Below are positions 38,164 through 49,174 of a stretch of 64,000 nt of DNA, piece by piece. The DNA comes from Rhodococcus sp. IEGM 1379 (GTDB taxonomy: Bacteria; Actinomycetota; Actinomycetes; Mycobacteriales; Mycobacteriaceae): NCBI RefSeq assembly GCF_030056815.1, contig NZ_JASHKR010000025.1, positions 1-64,000 on the forward strand, written 5' to 3'. Below the pieces are notes generated by a model. That model was not told where the DNA came from, ran no database searches, and was given only the letters and a program-made list of their open reading frames with translations. Position numbers and translations under genes: made by a program. Within the stretch, counting starts at the first letter, position 1; the number at the start of each line of letters is the position of its first letter.

Positions 38164-39080
38164 CAGTGACCTCCGGTGTGATTCTCGGGTGCTGCGGGTG
38201 CTGCGGGTGTTTCTGCGGGTATTCCTGTGGTGACCGTGAATTCGGCTGTGCGGACGATGCCCTCGTGTTGGAAGTCGAGGAAGAAGCGGTAGGTGCCTTC
38301 GCTCGGTGCTTGCGCGTGGAAAGAGATGTCGGGACCGGCGGCTGTGACGCCGTCGCCAGGCTCGCCTTCGGGATGAACGTGCAGGTACGCGAGGTCGCCG
38401 GTGCGCAGTGCGACGAGGTGGCCGTAGGCGCCGAGGTACGGGTCGAGATCGGTGACCGGGACGCCGTCGCGGGCGACGTTCAGAGTGATGGGGCCACCAG
38501 CGGTGGTGAGATCACCGCCCCGAGTGACGGTGTAGCCGTCGACCGACGCGGTTGTGGATACCGGGGGTAGGGGAGCCGGTGTGAATTCGCCTGCCACGTC
38601 GATGTTTCGGCCAAGCGTCAGCTGGGTGCCGTCGGTGGGATCGAAGTCCGCGAAGACTCGGTAGGTGCCGGCTGTGGGCCAGGTCCAGTCGATGGACCAT
38701 GTGCCGTCGGCGGCGAGAACCGGGTGTACGTGCCGGAACTCGCTGGTGTCGCTGCGAACGACGATCAGGTGGAGTTTCTTCTCGTGCAGGGCGTCGAAGT
38801 CGACTACCGGCTGGTTGTGGCTGTCGAGGATGCGGAAGCTCAGAGTTCCTGCCGCGCCCGACCTTTCGGGGGCAATGACGTCGCCGAGTGTGTATCCGCC
38901 GGAAGAGACTTCGAGTCCGGCGGGTGTTGTGGCGTCCGTGCTGGGCACGGCGTCGTGGGTGCTGTGCGAGGTGGTGGACATGTCTATCGGGCTTCCGATT
39001 GCGGCCCCCACACCGAGGGCGGCGCCGAAAACGGCGACCAGCCCTACGGCGTAGGTGGCAAGTGTTGTGGAGGTGCGCAC
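38163..39080 (-). CDS. Copper-operon membrane-anchored beta-domain protein
   Basis: About 305 residues. One N-terminal TM ([20 protein letters not shown]) is followed by a His/Met/Ser segment ([14 protein letters not shown]) and two similar beta-sandwich modules. The modules contain [20 protein letters not shown] and [20 protein letters not shown], each with a paired His motif HVHP, and end in ENHTGGH. The HxHP motifs look like Cu-binding sites, so this is probably an extracytoplasmic copper-binding or resistance protein. The GTG eight bases after the copZ stop is preferred; longer starts would overlap copZ. The exact mechanism is unknown. Confidence 0.78.
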   Translation of the reverse strand: MRTSTTLATYAVGLVAVFGAALGVGAAIGSPIDMSTTSHSTHDAVPSTDATTPAGLEVSSGGYTLGDVIAPERSGAAGTLSFRILDSHNQPVVDFDALHEKKLHLIVVRSDTSEFRHVHPVLAADGTWSIDWTWPTAGTYRVFADFDPTDGTQLTLGRNIDVAGEFTPAPLPPVSTTASVDGYTVTRGGDLTTAGGPITLNVARDGVPVTDLDPYLGAYGHLVALRTGDLAYLHVHPEGEPGDGVTAAGPDISFHAQAPSEGTYRFFLDFQHEGIVRTAEFTVTTGIPAETPAAPAAPENHTGGH

Positions 39081-39087
39081 GGCTGAC

Positions 39088-39297
39088 TCAGCTTGATACG
39101 ACGGAATAGCCGGCTTCGTCGACTGCTGCGACGACATCGGCTGCGGGGACGGGTGCGTCACTGGTGACGGTGACTCGGCCGCTCGCCAGGTCGACGTCCA
39201 CTGCGGTTACGCCCGCAATGGCGCCGACTTCTTCCTTGACGGATCCGACGCAGTGTCCACAGGTCATTCCGGAAACGGTGTATTCGGCGGTGGTCAT
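39088..39297 (-). CDS. copZ: Copper chaperone CopZ (heavy-metal-associated domain)
   Basis: 69-residue HMA protein. The metal site is GMTCGHC at residues 10-16, with the ferredoxin-like beta-alpha-beta pattern VTAVDVDLASGRVTVTSD and DEAGYSVV. It carries Cu+ to CopA. It is the first gene of the leftward copper unit, with CsoR-like operators 36-86 bases upstream of its ATG. Confidence 0.94.
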   Translation of the reverse strand: MTTAEYTVSGMTCGHCVGSVKEEVGAIAGVTAVDVDLASGRVTVTSDAPVPAADVVAAVDEAGYSVVSS

Positions 39298-39332
39298 GGC
39301 GAGCCCCTTCGGTTGATTAACTCGATTGTACG

Positions 39333-39351
39333 GATACCCGGTGTGGGTATC
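39333..39351 (-). promoter_or_regulatory. Inverted repeat GATACCC-N5-GGGTATC before copZ
   Basis: Perfect 7-bp arms with a GGTGT centre. It resembles a divergent half-spaced CsoR-type site and lies between the stronger palindrome and the copZ start. Confidence 0.6.
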
Positions 39352-39366
39352 GACTCGAGATTTAAA

Positions 39367-39383
39367 GTACCCCCGGGGGGTAT
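39367..39383 (-). promoter_or_regulatory. CsoR-type copper operator
   Basis: GTACCCCCGGGGGGTAT, the G/C-tract palindrome with TA ends typical of CsoR binding sites in copper-responsive promoters. It lies in the copZ promoter region. No csoR gene is visible in the window. Confidence 0.82.
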
Positions 39384-39610
39384 GCCTGTCAATGGAGCCG
39401 GTGGTGATCTGGGACTCAAACGAGACAAAGCTGCGGATCTGTGATCTACTTGTGTTGGTCGTAAGTGTTTGTGTTTGTGGTTCCACGCTCGCAAATGGTT
39501 AAGTTGCGGACGTTTGGACATCCTCCACGGATTTGTCTCAGAACGGTCGTAGTAAGTGGCCCGGGCGGTCGCAGTGACAGCCTGTAGACACTGTGTTAGA
39601 GGAGATTTAC

Positions 39611-39814
39611 ATGGCAGAGGGCATCGTGAAGTGGTTCAACTCCGAGAAGGGGTTCGGCTTCATCGCTCCCGAAGACGGCAGTGCTGACGTCTTCGTTCAC
39701 TACTCCGAGATCCAGAGTGGCGGCTTCCGCACGCTCGAGGAGAACCAGCGCGTAGCGTTCGAGATCGGTCAGGGCAACAAGGGCCCGCAGGCCACCGGCG
39801 TTACCCTGATCTAA
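39611..39814 (+). CDS. cspA: Cold shock protein, CspA family
   Basis: 67-residue single OB-fold protein. RNP-1 is KGFGFIAPE and RNP-2 VFVHYSEI, with N-terminal [14 protein letters not shown]. It binds single-stranded nucleic acids and acts as an RNA chaperone. The ATG has a strong AGAGGAG site. The upstream 165 bases could hold the long leader typical of csp genes. A strong terminator follows. Confidence 0.96.
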   Translation: MAEGIVKWFNSEKGFGFIAPEDGSADVFVHYSEIQSGGFRTLEENQRVAFEIGQGNKGPQATGVTLI

Positions 39815-39857
39815 GACGCACATGAACTTCGGGTAAAACCGAAACATGACGTATAAC

Positions 39858-39893
39858 AAGAAGGCCCCAACTCTTCGGAGTTGGGGCCTTCTT
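39858..39893 (+). terminator. Rho-independent terminator after cspA
   Basis: 16-bp perfect arms AAGAAGGCCCCAACTC and complement capped by a TTCG tetraloop, ending in a T-rich CTTCTTG. It also lies beyond the stop of the leftward WYL gene, so it may work in both directions. Confidence 0.93.
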
Positions 39894-39928
39894 GCTGTGA
39901 GATATTGCCGCCTGTTCGAAAGATGTTC

Positions 39929-40897
39929 TCACGCTTCAAGATAACGCTGCACGACTACTCGTTGTTCGTCCGCGATTGCGCGGCACTCTGCGCGCAACTC
40001 GGGTGGGCTCACGATCGTGAAGTCGACATCGAAGGCTCGTAACCAGTGTGCGATCGAGCGCAGTGACGTGCCGGAAAGTGCTACTACACAACGACCTTCG
40101 TCGGAAGGCTCGACTGATCCCCACTGCTCACCGACCATCGGTGCGACCTCTTCGATCGGTGCATGAAGCAAAACTGTTGCGCGCGTAGATGTGTACGCGC
40201 GAGTGACGCCCGCGGATACGTATTCCGCAGCCCCGCCGGCCGGTAGTTCTCGCGGCGTAAAGCGCGGGCCCGTAGGAATTTTGGGCTCCAGGCGGTCGAC
40301 GCGGAACGAACGCCAGTCGTCGCGGCCTAGATCCCAGGCAACCAGATACCATCGCAATCCCGAACGCACTAGTCGATAAGGTTCCACCTCGCGTCGGCTG
40401 GTGGCGCCGCCGTGCGCGGTGTAGTCGAATCTCAGACGTTCGTGGTTGTGACATACGGACGCGATCGCGGTCAGTACTCCGGCGTCCACAGCACTTGCTG
40501 CCGGCGGCGTGGAAACAACGTCGATCTGCAGGGATTCGAGTCGATGACGCAACCGTGACGGCATGATCTGGCGCAGTTTCGCCAGCGCCCGCATCGACGC
40601 CTCACCGATACCGACTACTGATCCGGTGGCACCGGACTGCAATGACAGCGCTACGGCCAGTACTTCCTCGTCGTCGAGTTGAAGCGGCGGCATCTCGGCA
40701 CCGGCGCCGAGGCGGTAGCCGCCGCCCACTCCGACGGTGGCGTCGACGGGATACCCCAGGTCGCGGAGTCGATCGACATCGCGGCGAACTGTGCGCGGGG
40801 TGATGGTGAGCCGATCCGCCAGCTCGGCACCGGACCAGTCCCGTCGGGTTTGAAGCAGGGACAGCAACCGCAGTAGGCGAGCCGACGTCTCTTTCAT
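39929..40897 (-). CDS. WYL-domain transcriptional regulator (DeoR-like HTH)
   Basis: 322 residues. The N-terminal winged HTH (LLRLLSLLQTRRDWSGAELA..ITPRTVRRDVDRLRDLGYPV) is followed by the WYL domain (LRFDYTAHGG, EPYRLVRSGLRWYLVAWDL, FRVDRL) and a C-terminal WCX domain. WYL regulators sense nucleic acid or nucleotide signals and can activate or repress. The ATG is the family start, and the open frame upstream is discarded. It is divergent from the ABC exporter over a 99-bp region with a GGACC/GGTCC palindrome. Confidence 0.92.
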   Translation of the reverse strand: MKETSARLLRLLSLLQTRRDWSGAELADRLTITPRTVRRDVDRLRDLGYPVDATVGVGGGYRLGAGAEMPPLQLDDEEVLAVALSLQSGATGSVVGIGEASMRALAKLRQIMPSRLRHRLESLQIDVVSTPPAASAVDAGVLTAIASVCHNHERLRFDYTAHGGATSRREVEPYRLVRSGLRWYLVAWDLGRDDWRSFRVDRLEPKIPTGPRFTPRELPAGGAAEYVSAGVTRAYTSTRATVLLHAPIEEVAPMVGEQWGSVEPSDEGRCVVALSGTSLRSIAHWLRAFDVDFTIVSPPELRAECRAIADEQRVVVQRYLEA

Positions 40898-40921
40898 AAA
40901 TCCCAGTTTCGCAGAGATTGA

Positions 40922-40936
40922 GGACCGTAATGGTCC
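40922..40936. promoter_or_regulatory. Candidate operator between the WYL regulator and the ABC exporter
   Basis: GGACC-GTAAT-GGTCC inverted repeat centred in the 99-bp divergent intergenic region. Probable binding site of the WYL regulator; inferred from position. Confidence 0.5.
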
Positions 40937-40996
40937 GCAATTGATTTTAAGTTGAACTCCCACCGGGCCAATCGAGAGAAAGCGGGGGCCTACATC

Positions 40997-41983
40997 GTGA
41001 GTTACAACGGGCCGATGATCGAGACGAAGGCGCTGACCAAGCACTTCGCGCAGGGTAAGAAGCTGGTCGAAGCCGTGAAAGGAGTCACTCTCGATGTTGC
41101 CGAGGGTGAGTTGGTGGCGTTGCTCGGGCCTAATGGTGCCGGCAAATCGACAACGCTGCGGATGTTGACGACGTTGCTCGAGCCCACTTCCGGCACGGCA
41201 AGGGTTGCTGGTTTCGACGTGTCCGATGAGCGTAGTGACGTGAGATCGAGGCTCGGCTACGTCGGGCAGGGAAACGGAGCAGGTCACAACCAGCGCGTTC
41301 GGGACGAGTTGGTGACGCAGGGACTCTGCTATGGAATGACGAAGCCGGCTTCACAGGTCCGCGCCGACGAATTGCTCGGCGACCTCGAACTCGAGGAATT
41401 GGCGACTCGTAAGGTCAGCACCCTTTCGGGCGGGCAGCGTCGACGGCTTGATATCGCTTTGGGTTTGGTGCATCGTCCACCGCTCCTTTTTCTCGACGAG
41501 CCGACATCAGGGATGGACCCGCAGAGCCGGGCAAACCTGTGGGAGCACATTCTGCGGTTGCGCCGCGAGATGGGCACGACGATTGTGCTGACGACGCACT
41601 ACTTGGAGGAAGCGGATTCGATGGCCGAGCGAGTGATCGTGATCGACAAGGGAACGGTAATCGCGGACAACACAGCGGCTGCACTCAAGGCGGATTTGGC
41701 CGGAGATCATCTTGTCGTGACCTTCGAGACCGCGGAGGAGGCCAGGATTGCGGCGTCGTCAGCGCAGCAGCTCGTCACGGTTCGAGAGATCACAGTTGAT
41801 GGATCGCGGGTGAGTGTCCTTGCAAGTCAGGGAGATTCGACACTTCCTGTACTTTTACGTGAATCCGAATCCCGCGGCGCGCAAGTACTGACCGCCGATA
41901 TCACGCGTCCGACTCTTGACGACGTGTTCCTTACCCTCACCGGCCGCAGCTTGCGCGAGAGCGCCGCAGCGACTGCGTCCTGA
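40997..41983 (+). CDS. Daunorubicin-type ABC exporter ATPase
   Basis: 328 residues. Walker A GPNGAGKSTT, signature TLSGGQRRRLDIALGL, Walker B LLFLDEPTSGMDPQ and switch His in LTTHYLEEAD identify a DrrA/NodI-like ATPase. The C-terminal region (TLDDVFLTLTGRSL) is the DrrA-type extension. The GTG chosen has GCGGGGG upstream; an ATG six codons later is an alternative. It forms a transporter with the next gene, probably for a drug or lipid. Control by the divergent WYL regulator is inferred. Confidence 0.93.
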   Translation: MSYNGPMIETKALTKHFAQGKKLVEAVKGVTLDVAEGELVALLGPNGAGKSTTLRMLTTLLEPTSGTARVAGFDVSDERSDVRSRLGYVGQGNGAGHNQRVRDELVTQGLCYGMTKPASQVRADELLGDLELEELATRKVSTLSGGQRRRLDIALGLVHRPPLLFLDEPTSGMDPQSRANLWEHILRLRREMGTTIVLTTHYLEEADSMAERVIVIDKGTVIADNTAAALKADLAGDHLVVTFETAEEARIAASSAQQLVTVREITVDGSRVSVLASQGDSTLPVLLRESESRGAQVLTADITRPTLDDVFLTLTGRSLRESAAATAS

Positions 41984-42001
41984 ACGCCGACGACAAAGGA
42001 A

Positions 42002-42784
42002 ATGACGATGACTATTGCTCTTGACAATCCAGCTGTAGTGCGCGGAAACATTGTTCGAGATAGTGCGATTGTGATGGGTCGCGAACTGCGGCCGATGCTG
42101 CGCGACCCTGTCAGTATCATTTTCAGCCTGGTTCAACCGCTGATCCTGCTTGCACTGTTCGGGCCGCTGCTCAAGGGTGTTCCGGGAACCGGTGACGGCG
42201 TGTGGAATTGGTTCATCCCGGGTGTTCTGGTGATGATCGCGATCTTCGGAACGACGATGACCGGATCGAACCTGCTCATGGAAATGCAACAGGGATCTCA
42301 CGAGCGAATGCTGGTGACGCCGCTGCGGCGTTCGTCGTTGTTGATCGGTCGGGCGTGCAAAGAGATGGTTCCGCTTGCAGCACAGGCGATTCTCATCATT
42401 CTGGTTGCGCTACCGCTGGGACTGGACGTGAATGCGGCCGGCGCGGCAGTCGGCATCGTCCTACTCGGAGTATTCGGTGTCGGCCTCGGAGCTTTGTCTT
42501 ACGCTTTGGCTTTGGCTGTGCGTGAGCAGGATTGGATGTTCTGGGTGGTGCAGCAGACGCTGATGTTCCCGCTGCTGATTCTGTCGGGAACGATGCTTCC
42601 GCTCGACGATGCACCGGGTTGGATGAAGGTTCTCGTGAACATCAATCCACTGGGGTACGTCGTTGATGCAGAGCGTGCGTTGTTTGCCGGCGACTTCGCT
42701 TCGGGAAGTGTGCTTGCCGGAGTGGTTGCTGCAGTGAGCGTGGCGGTGGTCGGACTGGGAGTGGGAGTACGAGCAGTGAAGTGA
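42002..42784 (+). CDS. ABC-2 type exporter permease
   Basis: 260 residues with six TM helices. Cytoplasmic start RELRPMLRDPVSIIFSLVQP, then PLILLALFGPLL, GVLVMIAIFGTTMTG, LLMEMQQGSHERMLVTPLRR, and a late LLILSGTMLPLDDAPGWM, all typical of DrrB-like ABC-2 permeases. An AAAGGAA site precedes the start; an ATG two codons later has better spacing. It partners the preceding ATPase. Confidence 0.92.
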   Translation: MTMTIALDNPAVVRGNIVRDSAIVMGRELRPMLRDPVSIIFSLVQPLILLALFGPLLKGVPGTGDGVWNWFIPGVLVMIAIFGTTMTGSNLLMEMQQGSHERMLVTPLRRSSLLIGRACKEMVPLAAQAILIILVALPLGLDVNAAGAAVGIVLLGVFGVGLGALSYALALAVREQDWMFWVVQQTLMFPLLILSGTMLPLDDAPGWMKVLVNINPLGYVVDAERALFAGDFASGSVLAGVVAAVSVAVVGLGVGVRAVK

Positions 42785-42886
42785 GGTGCGATCTGGACGC
42801 ACTTGTCGGGTGACGGGGGCATCCAGAGTTGTTGCTCTGGTCGCATGTTTTCGCCTGGGTGTTCGCAGCGCCTATTGTTGTTCCTT

Positions 42887-43821
42887 GTGCTCTCTGTCGT
42901 CCCTCGCCCAGTTATAGTCCGGGCCCCGTCCAAGGTGAATCTCCACCTGGCTGTCGGGGACCTGCGCGCCGACGGGTACCACGATCTGACTACCGTCTTC
43001 CAAGCCCTCTCGCTCGCTGACACCGTCACCGTGACGCCGTCCGACGGCCTGTCCGTGACCGTGACCGGAGACGATGCCGCGGCGGTTCCAGTCGACCGCA
43101 CCAACCTCGTCTGGAAGGCAGCGGAGTTGCTGTCGGCCGAAGCCGGTGTGGACGCCGACGTCGAGATTCTCATCGACAAGGGAATTCCCGTCGCCGGCGG
43201 TATGGCCGGTGGCAGCGCCGATGCGGCGGCAACGCTGGTTGCGCTCAACGCGCTGTGGAAGTTGGAACTCTCACGTCGTGATTTGGACAGTTTTGCGGCC
43301 AGGCTCGGTAGCGATGTTCCTTTTTCACTGCACGGGGGTACCGCTCTGGGGACAGGCCGCGGCGAACACCTGGTTCCCGTACTGACTCGAAGCACCTTCC
43401 ATTGGGTGTTGGCGCTGGCCAAGGGCGGATTGAGCACGCCGGTCGTGTTCCGTGAACTCGATAGACTGCGCAGTGAGGGTTCACCGAACCGGCTCGGCGA
43501 CGCGGACGACCTGATTCAGGCCCTCACTACCGGTGATCCACGACAACTTGCACCACTGCTCGGAAATGATCTGCAAGCGGCAGCGTTATCGCTCAATCCG
43601 GCACTACGGCGGACGCTGCGCGCGGGTGTCGACGCCGGTGCTCTGGCCGGCATGGTGTCCGGATCCGGACCGACATGCGCTTTCCTCTGCAGCGACGCTC
43701 AGTCCGCCTTGGACGTGAGCGCAGAACTTGCGGGAGCGGGGGTGTGCCGCACCGTTCGCGTGGCGAGCGGACCCGTACCCGGAGCACGAATACTCGACAA
43801 AGCGGCAAAGGGACAGCACTG

Positions 43822-43822
<1 letters not shown>
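42887..43822 (+). CDS. ispE: 4-diphosphocytidyl-2-C-methyl-D-erythritol kinase IspE
   Basis: GHMP kinase of the MEP isoprenoid pathway. 311 residues: the N-terminal [20 protein letters not shown] with Lys-Asn, [17 protein letters not shown] (GHMP ATP loop), [20 protein letters not shown] and the C-terminal [13 protein letters not shown]. The GTG giving [16 protein letters not shown] is the best start, though the ribosome site is weak. It ends in a TGATG overlap with the ABC-F gene. Confidence 0.94.
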
Positions 43823-45630
<1,808 letters not shown>

Positions 45631-45661
45631 ACGTCAGTCGGTCGAGTCCTAGTTCAGTGTG

Positions 45662-45706
45662 AAGTCGGGTCGCCGCACATCGGAATGATGTGGGGCGACC
45701 CGACTT
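45662..45706 (+). terminator. Terminator after the ABC-F gene
   Basis: 13-bp arms AAGTCGGGTCGCC / GGCGACCCGACTT with an additional inner CACAT/ATGTG pair, followed by TTTGTCG. Confidence 0.85.
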
Positions 45707-45751
45707 TGTCGTTGTGGTGCGGTTCCGGAGCGTACTGCCGCGACGAGGCGA

Positions 45752-45799
45752 GCAGTCTCGCTGCGTAGTTCGATCGCAGTCTCGCTGCGTAGTTCGATC
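45752..45799. repeat. 24-bp tandem duplication
   Basis: Two identical adjacent copies of a 24-bp unit beginning GCAGTCTCGCTGCGTAGTTC. It lies in non-coding DNA on the basis of surrounding evidence. Confidence 0.93.
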
Positions 45800-45975
45800 G
45801 CAGTCACTTCGGGCTCCGGCGGCGCAGTGACCAACTCCTTCAATGCCCGATAACACGTCCCCTGTTGGTAAAGTTCAAGACTTCGAATGCTGATGTATAT
45901 CAACAACTCTCGAGTAAAGATTCTCGAAAACCTGTCCGAAATGTCTCTAGGAATCAAAATCTTGTTCGATGAGAA

Positions 45976-47218
45976 TTGGCGCATGGGGAAGCGTGGCAAC
46001 TGGACGGTGAGGGCTTGAAATCGGAGGTTTTCGACCTGGCCCGCGCCCGCCACGACATGCAATCGCGCCTGGTGCACCTCGTTGTCGAGATGTTCACTCG
46101 TGACGCTCTCCCCGATACAGGGTTCCGTGCGATCGCCCAGTGGTTACATCGGTCCACCAATCTCGAGATCGGTGAATGCAGCCAACTGGTCTCGCTCGCG
46201 CGGTTGTTCATGCTCGAACCCGCAGTTGCGCAATCCTTTCATGATGGTGACATCGACGCTCTCAAGGCCCGTCAGGTGGCGCAGTTCTGCCAGCATCCAC
46301 CCAAGAACATGCACATCGCGGACATCGAAAAGGCCCGGGAAATCCTTCTGGACCTGGCCTCAAAGAAGGTCTCCGACTGCGACGGAAGCCCGGGCAGCAA
46401 TCCGGCGCATCGAAAAGAAGTACGGCAACCGCGACGACGGCATCCCCGTCGGCGAGGATTCTTCAGCGCAACGAGTTCTACGCTTCCGAAGGTTTTGTAC
46501 GGTCGCGTCAGCGTCAAAGGTGATTTCGATGCGGTCAACGGCGCACGGTTGATTGCCCTGCTGTCCGGGCTGTCGAAGCCGAATCCTGAAGTCGGCGGAG
46601 TGAAAGATCTTCGCACCCCGGCGCTTCGACGCGCCGACGGCTTCTGTGAACTGCTGCGCCGCTTTGAGATGGCCGGCCTCGGGCCCGTCGAAGGTGGTGT
46701 CAAACCGCACCTGACGATCACCGCTACCGCAAAAGACTTGACGGACCTGCAAGCCCTCAAAGACCTGTTGCCGTCCACCGAAGAAACTCGGCTACGCGAC
46801 CACCAATTGGGCCGGTCCCATCAGTCTCGACAGTGCCCGGATGCTGGCCTGCGATTGCGCGGTCACCCGAATACTGCTCGACCAGAACGGTGTTCCGCTC
46901 AATCATGGCCTCGACGAGCGAACCGCCACGATCCCGCAGCGGCGGACCTTGGCCGTCAGAGATGGCGGATGTGCGTTTCCGGGGTGCGGCACCCCGCCGG
47001 GATGGTGCGACGCGCACCACATAATCCATTGGATAGACAGTGGTCCAACGGATTTCGACAATCTCATACTTTTGTGCGGTCACCATCATCGGTTGTTGCA
47101 CCATACTGAATGGCGTGTCGAGATCGGGGATGATCGGAAAACCCGGTTCTACCCGCCGATGTCGGTGGATCCGTATCAAGTTCCGGTACCGGGGAGCAGT
47201 CCACCGACAGCAGCTTGA
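45976..47218 (+). pseudogene. DUF222/HNH endonuclease gene broken by frameshifts
   Basis: The protein is recoverable only by switching frames. Frame 1 has LARARHDMQSRLVHLVVEMF and QFCQHPPKNMH. A second frame gives RRIEKKYGNRDDGIPVGED. A third frame has RNEFYASEGF. Frame 1 resumes with YGRVSVKGDFDAVNGARL and ALRRADGFCELLRR. Frame 2 then has the HNH end: SARMLACDCAVTRILLD, CAFPGCGTPPGWCDAHHI and NLILLCGHHHRLLHH. Every shift is in the +1 direction. The intact family protein (about 415 residues) is common in Rhodococcus and related genera. True decay and sequencing error cannot be separated here. Confidence 0.85.
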
Positions 47219-47241
47219 ACAAGCTGAAGACGCGACGTGTG

Positions 47242-47267
47242 CACCGGGGTAGAAACATGCCCCGGTG
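47242..47267. terminator. Hairpin between the DUF222 pseudogene and the thiolase-like gene
   Basis: CACCGGGG/CCCCGGTG arms around a ten-base loop, between two convergent genes. Confidence 0.65.
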
Positions 47268-47283
47268 TAGACGGCTGTCGCTG

Positions 47284-48771
47284 TCAGAACGTGAGAGTGA
47301 GCTTTCCGTTCTCGTCGCTGATGTGAACTGTGCGACCAATGGCGGCAGGGTTGTTGCCACTGAACTGCGTTAGCTCGGCCGCATTCTCGGCTCCGGTGTG
47401 GCCGGCCACCCGCCCCCCGTCCGGTGTTGTAGCTATGACAAAACCGGTTTCCGGTTCACCACTGCGACCGTATTCCACGGTGGACGTGATGATTTCCGCA
47501 TTGCCGCTGTATCCGGTGATCAGTTCGGGGGCGTCTGCGGAAAGCAAGTGAGCTTCATGATCGCCGACGTATCCGTCGGTGTGAGCGGACGCGGACAGCA
47601 GGACGCAATGCTGGTAGGTGAGGAATCCGCCATTGCCGTGGACCAGAGCGAGTTCGCCGTCTGCTCGCAGTCTTCGTGTCACTTCCGCGATGGAATGCAA
47701 GGTGTAACTGTTGAGCGGGCCGCCGAAGAAAGAGTGCCCGCCCGTCACGCTGGGGATCGTGGCATCGGAGAGGCCGAGTTCGCGGATCAGTAATTTCGGG
47801 ACGATCGGGAAACAACTGTAGGCATCGACGATATCCAGGGCGTCGGCGCCGACTCCCGCGTTGTCGAGAGCGCGGTGAACTGCGTCATGCATCGCAGCAG
47901 AAGTGTGAAAATTGTTGCGGCTCAAAATGTCCAATGGATCGGTAGCGCCGGCCCCACCCCAGAGGTAGACCAGCTTGTCTTCCTCGACACCGAACTCACG
48001 AGCTGTCTCGAGCGAGCAGACCACAACGGCCGCAGCTTGATTGACAAACGGCATGGCGTTGAGCATCAGTGGATACGGCTCGGAGACCAGGCGGTTGCCC
48101 GGTCCGATTGTGCTGATCTCTTCTGCGGTACGAACTTCCGACGTCCACGACGCAGGGTTCTTTGCGGCAAGCTCGGAGAATGCGGCATACATTCGCGATG
48201 ACCAGGCCAAGGACTGGGTAGCGTCGTGGCCGATGGTTGCGCTGAAACTGTTCTCGAACAACGGGTAGACCCGCGTCGGAACGATGAATCCGGCACGCTG
48301 CATCTCGGAGCTACCCAGGTCGCTTGGATCGAAGCTGGGAGGCCCACCCGGTGCGGCAGTCCACCCGATGGAGTCGGGAGTGACGTCGGACTTTCGCAGC
48401 AAGGTTGTGCTGGCGTGCGATTCGCCGCCGACGAGCAGTGCGACCGAGGATTCGCCGGCTGCGATGGTCGCGCCGATGCGATCGAGAAGTGCCGCCGGCC
48501 AGTGCCCACCGATGGGAGAGGTCGCGGTGGTCCTCGGCGTCGCACCCACACGGGCGGCCAGGAGCCCGGGGAGGTCGTCGTAGGACCAGCTGACTGTCTT
48601 GATTGCGTACACGGAGTCGACGTGTTCCCCGAGTGAGGGTTGTCCGCTGTCCGATAGTGCTGCAACAGTTGCTTCATGAATCAGATCGAGAGGTTCGCGG
48701 TGTCCGTCGGCGGGGTTCCAGCGCAGGTCGCCGACACCGACGATGACGGGGATGCGTGATGCGTCAACCAT
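47284..48771 (-). CDS. Thiolase-like acetyl-CoA acetyltransferase family protein
   Basis: 495 residues of the actinobacterial thiolase/lipid-transfer (SCP2-thiolase-like) group. It starts RIPVIVGVGDLRWNP, contains LLVGGESHAS in place of the classical active-site Cys motif, MPFVNQAAAVVVCSLETARE, DIVDAYSCFPIVPKL, and VTGGHSFFGGPLNSYTLHSI with GNGGFLTYQHCVLLS near the end. The enzymatic role is uncertain: the SHAS motif replaces the nucleophilic Cys expected at that position. The ATG with AGAGGAA is chosen over one seven codons upstream. Divergent from the SnoaL-like gene. Confidence 0.85.
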   Translation of the reverse strand: MVDASRIPVIVGVGDLRWNPADGHREPLDLIHEATVAALSDSGQPSLGEHVDSVYAIKTVSWSYDDLPGLLAARVGATPRTTATSPIGGHWPAALLDRIGATIAAGESSVALLVGGESHASTTLLRKSDVTPDSIGWTAAPGGPPSFDPSDLGSSEMQRAGFIVPTRVYPLFENSFSATIGHDATQSLAWSSRMYAAFSELAAKNPASWTSEVRTAEEISTIGPGNRLVSEPYPLMLNAMPFVNQAAAVVVCSLETAREFGVEEDKLVYLWGGAGATDPLDILSRNNFHTSAAMHDAVHRALDNAGVGADALDIVDAYSCFPIVPKLLIRELGLSDATIPSVTGGHSFFGGPLNSYTLHSIAEVTRRLRADGELALVHGNGGFLTYQHCVLLSASAHTDGYVGDHEAHLLSADAPELITGYSGNAEIITSTVEYGRSGEPETGFVIATTPDGGRVAGHTGAENAAELTQFSGNNPAAIGRTVHISDENGKLTLTF

Positions 48772-49174
48772 GGTGTTCCTCTTTTCGGTCACCCGGAGTT
48801 CTGATCAACCCGTGCCGGGAGTTCTGGCCACGATATCCGCGCAACGGTTATGTGTGACCACGGGGTCACAGTCACCGGTCGATCGTTGGTACTGCTGGGG
48901 TGACTTGTGCCTCAGGCGCCTGGCCGTCAGATTCCCGGCGTCATCGGTTACCGTGCAACGGCTTCCGACGGTTTGTGTCACGTATCGGCGGCCGCGTTCC
49001 GAAACGTGCGAGTACCCGGAGAGTCGGAAACAAGATCACGATCATGATCGGCGGCCGCGAATCGCGTGTTATCTGCCGAGATTTGCACTAACTTTGAGAG
49101 TAATGCCCGCTTCGGCGCACTGCAGGTTAAGGTCCAGGTAGACGCGGGTGGTGGCTCCACGAGAGGCAGGGATC
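48772..49174. promoter_or_regulatory. Divergent intergenic region between the thiolase-like and SnoaL-like genes
   Basis: About 400 bp without a convincing ORF. It carries a perfect 12-bp palindrome CGATCATGATCG at 49039-49050, a possible operator, and several GTCAC-type half sites. The two divergent genes may share regulation. Confidence 0.5.

Larger units (their letters stand above)
45631..45975. other. Gene-free stretch after the ABC-F gene
   Basis: 345 bp holding the ABC-F terminator, a 24-bp tandem duplication and an AT-richer segment (about 45880-45970) just before the frameshifted DUF222 gene. A long leftward open frame exists here but lacks a ribosome site and has atypical composition. 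Confidence 0.6.

Noticed and set aside
45649-46077. Leftward ORF of 142 codons in the gap after the ABC-F gene
   Set aside because: No ribosome site, covers the terminator and a 24-bp tandem duplication, composition unlike neighbours, and no domain signal.
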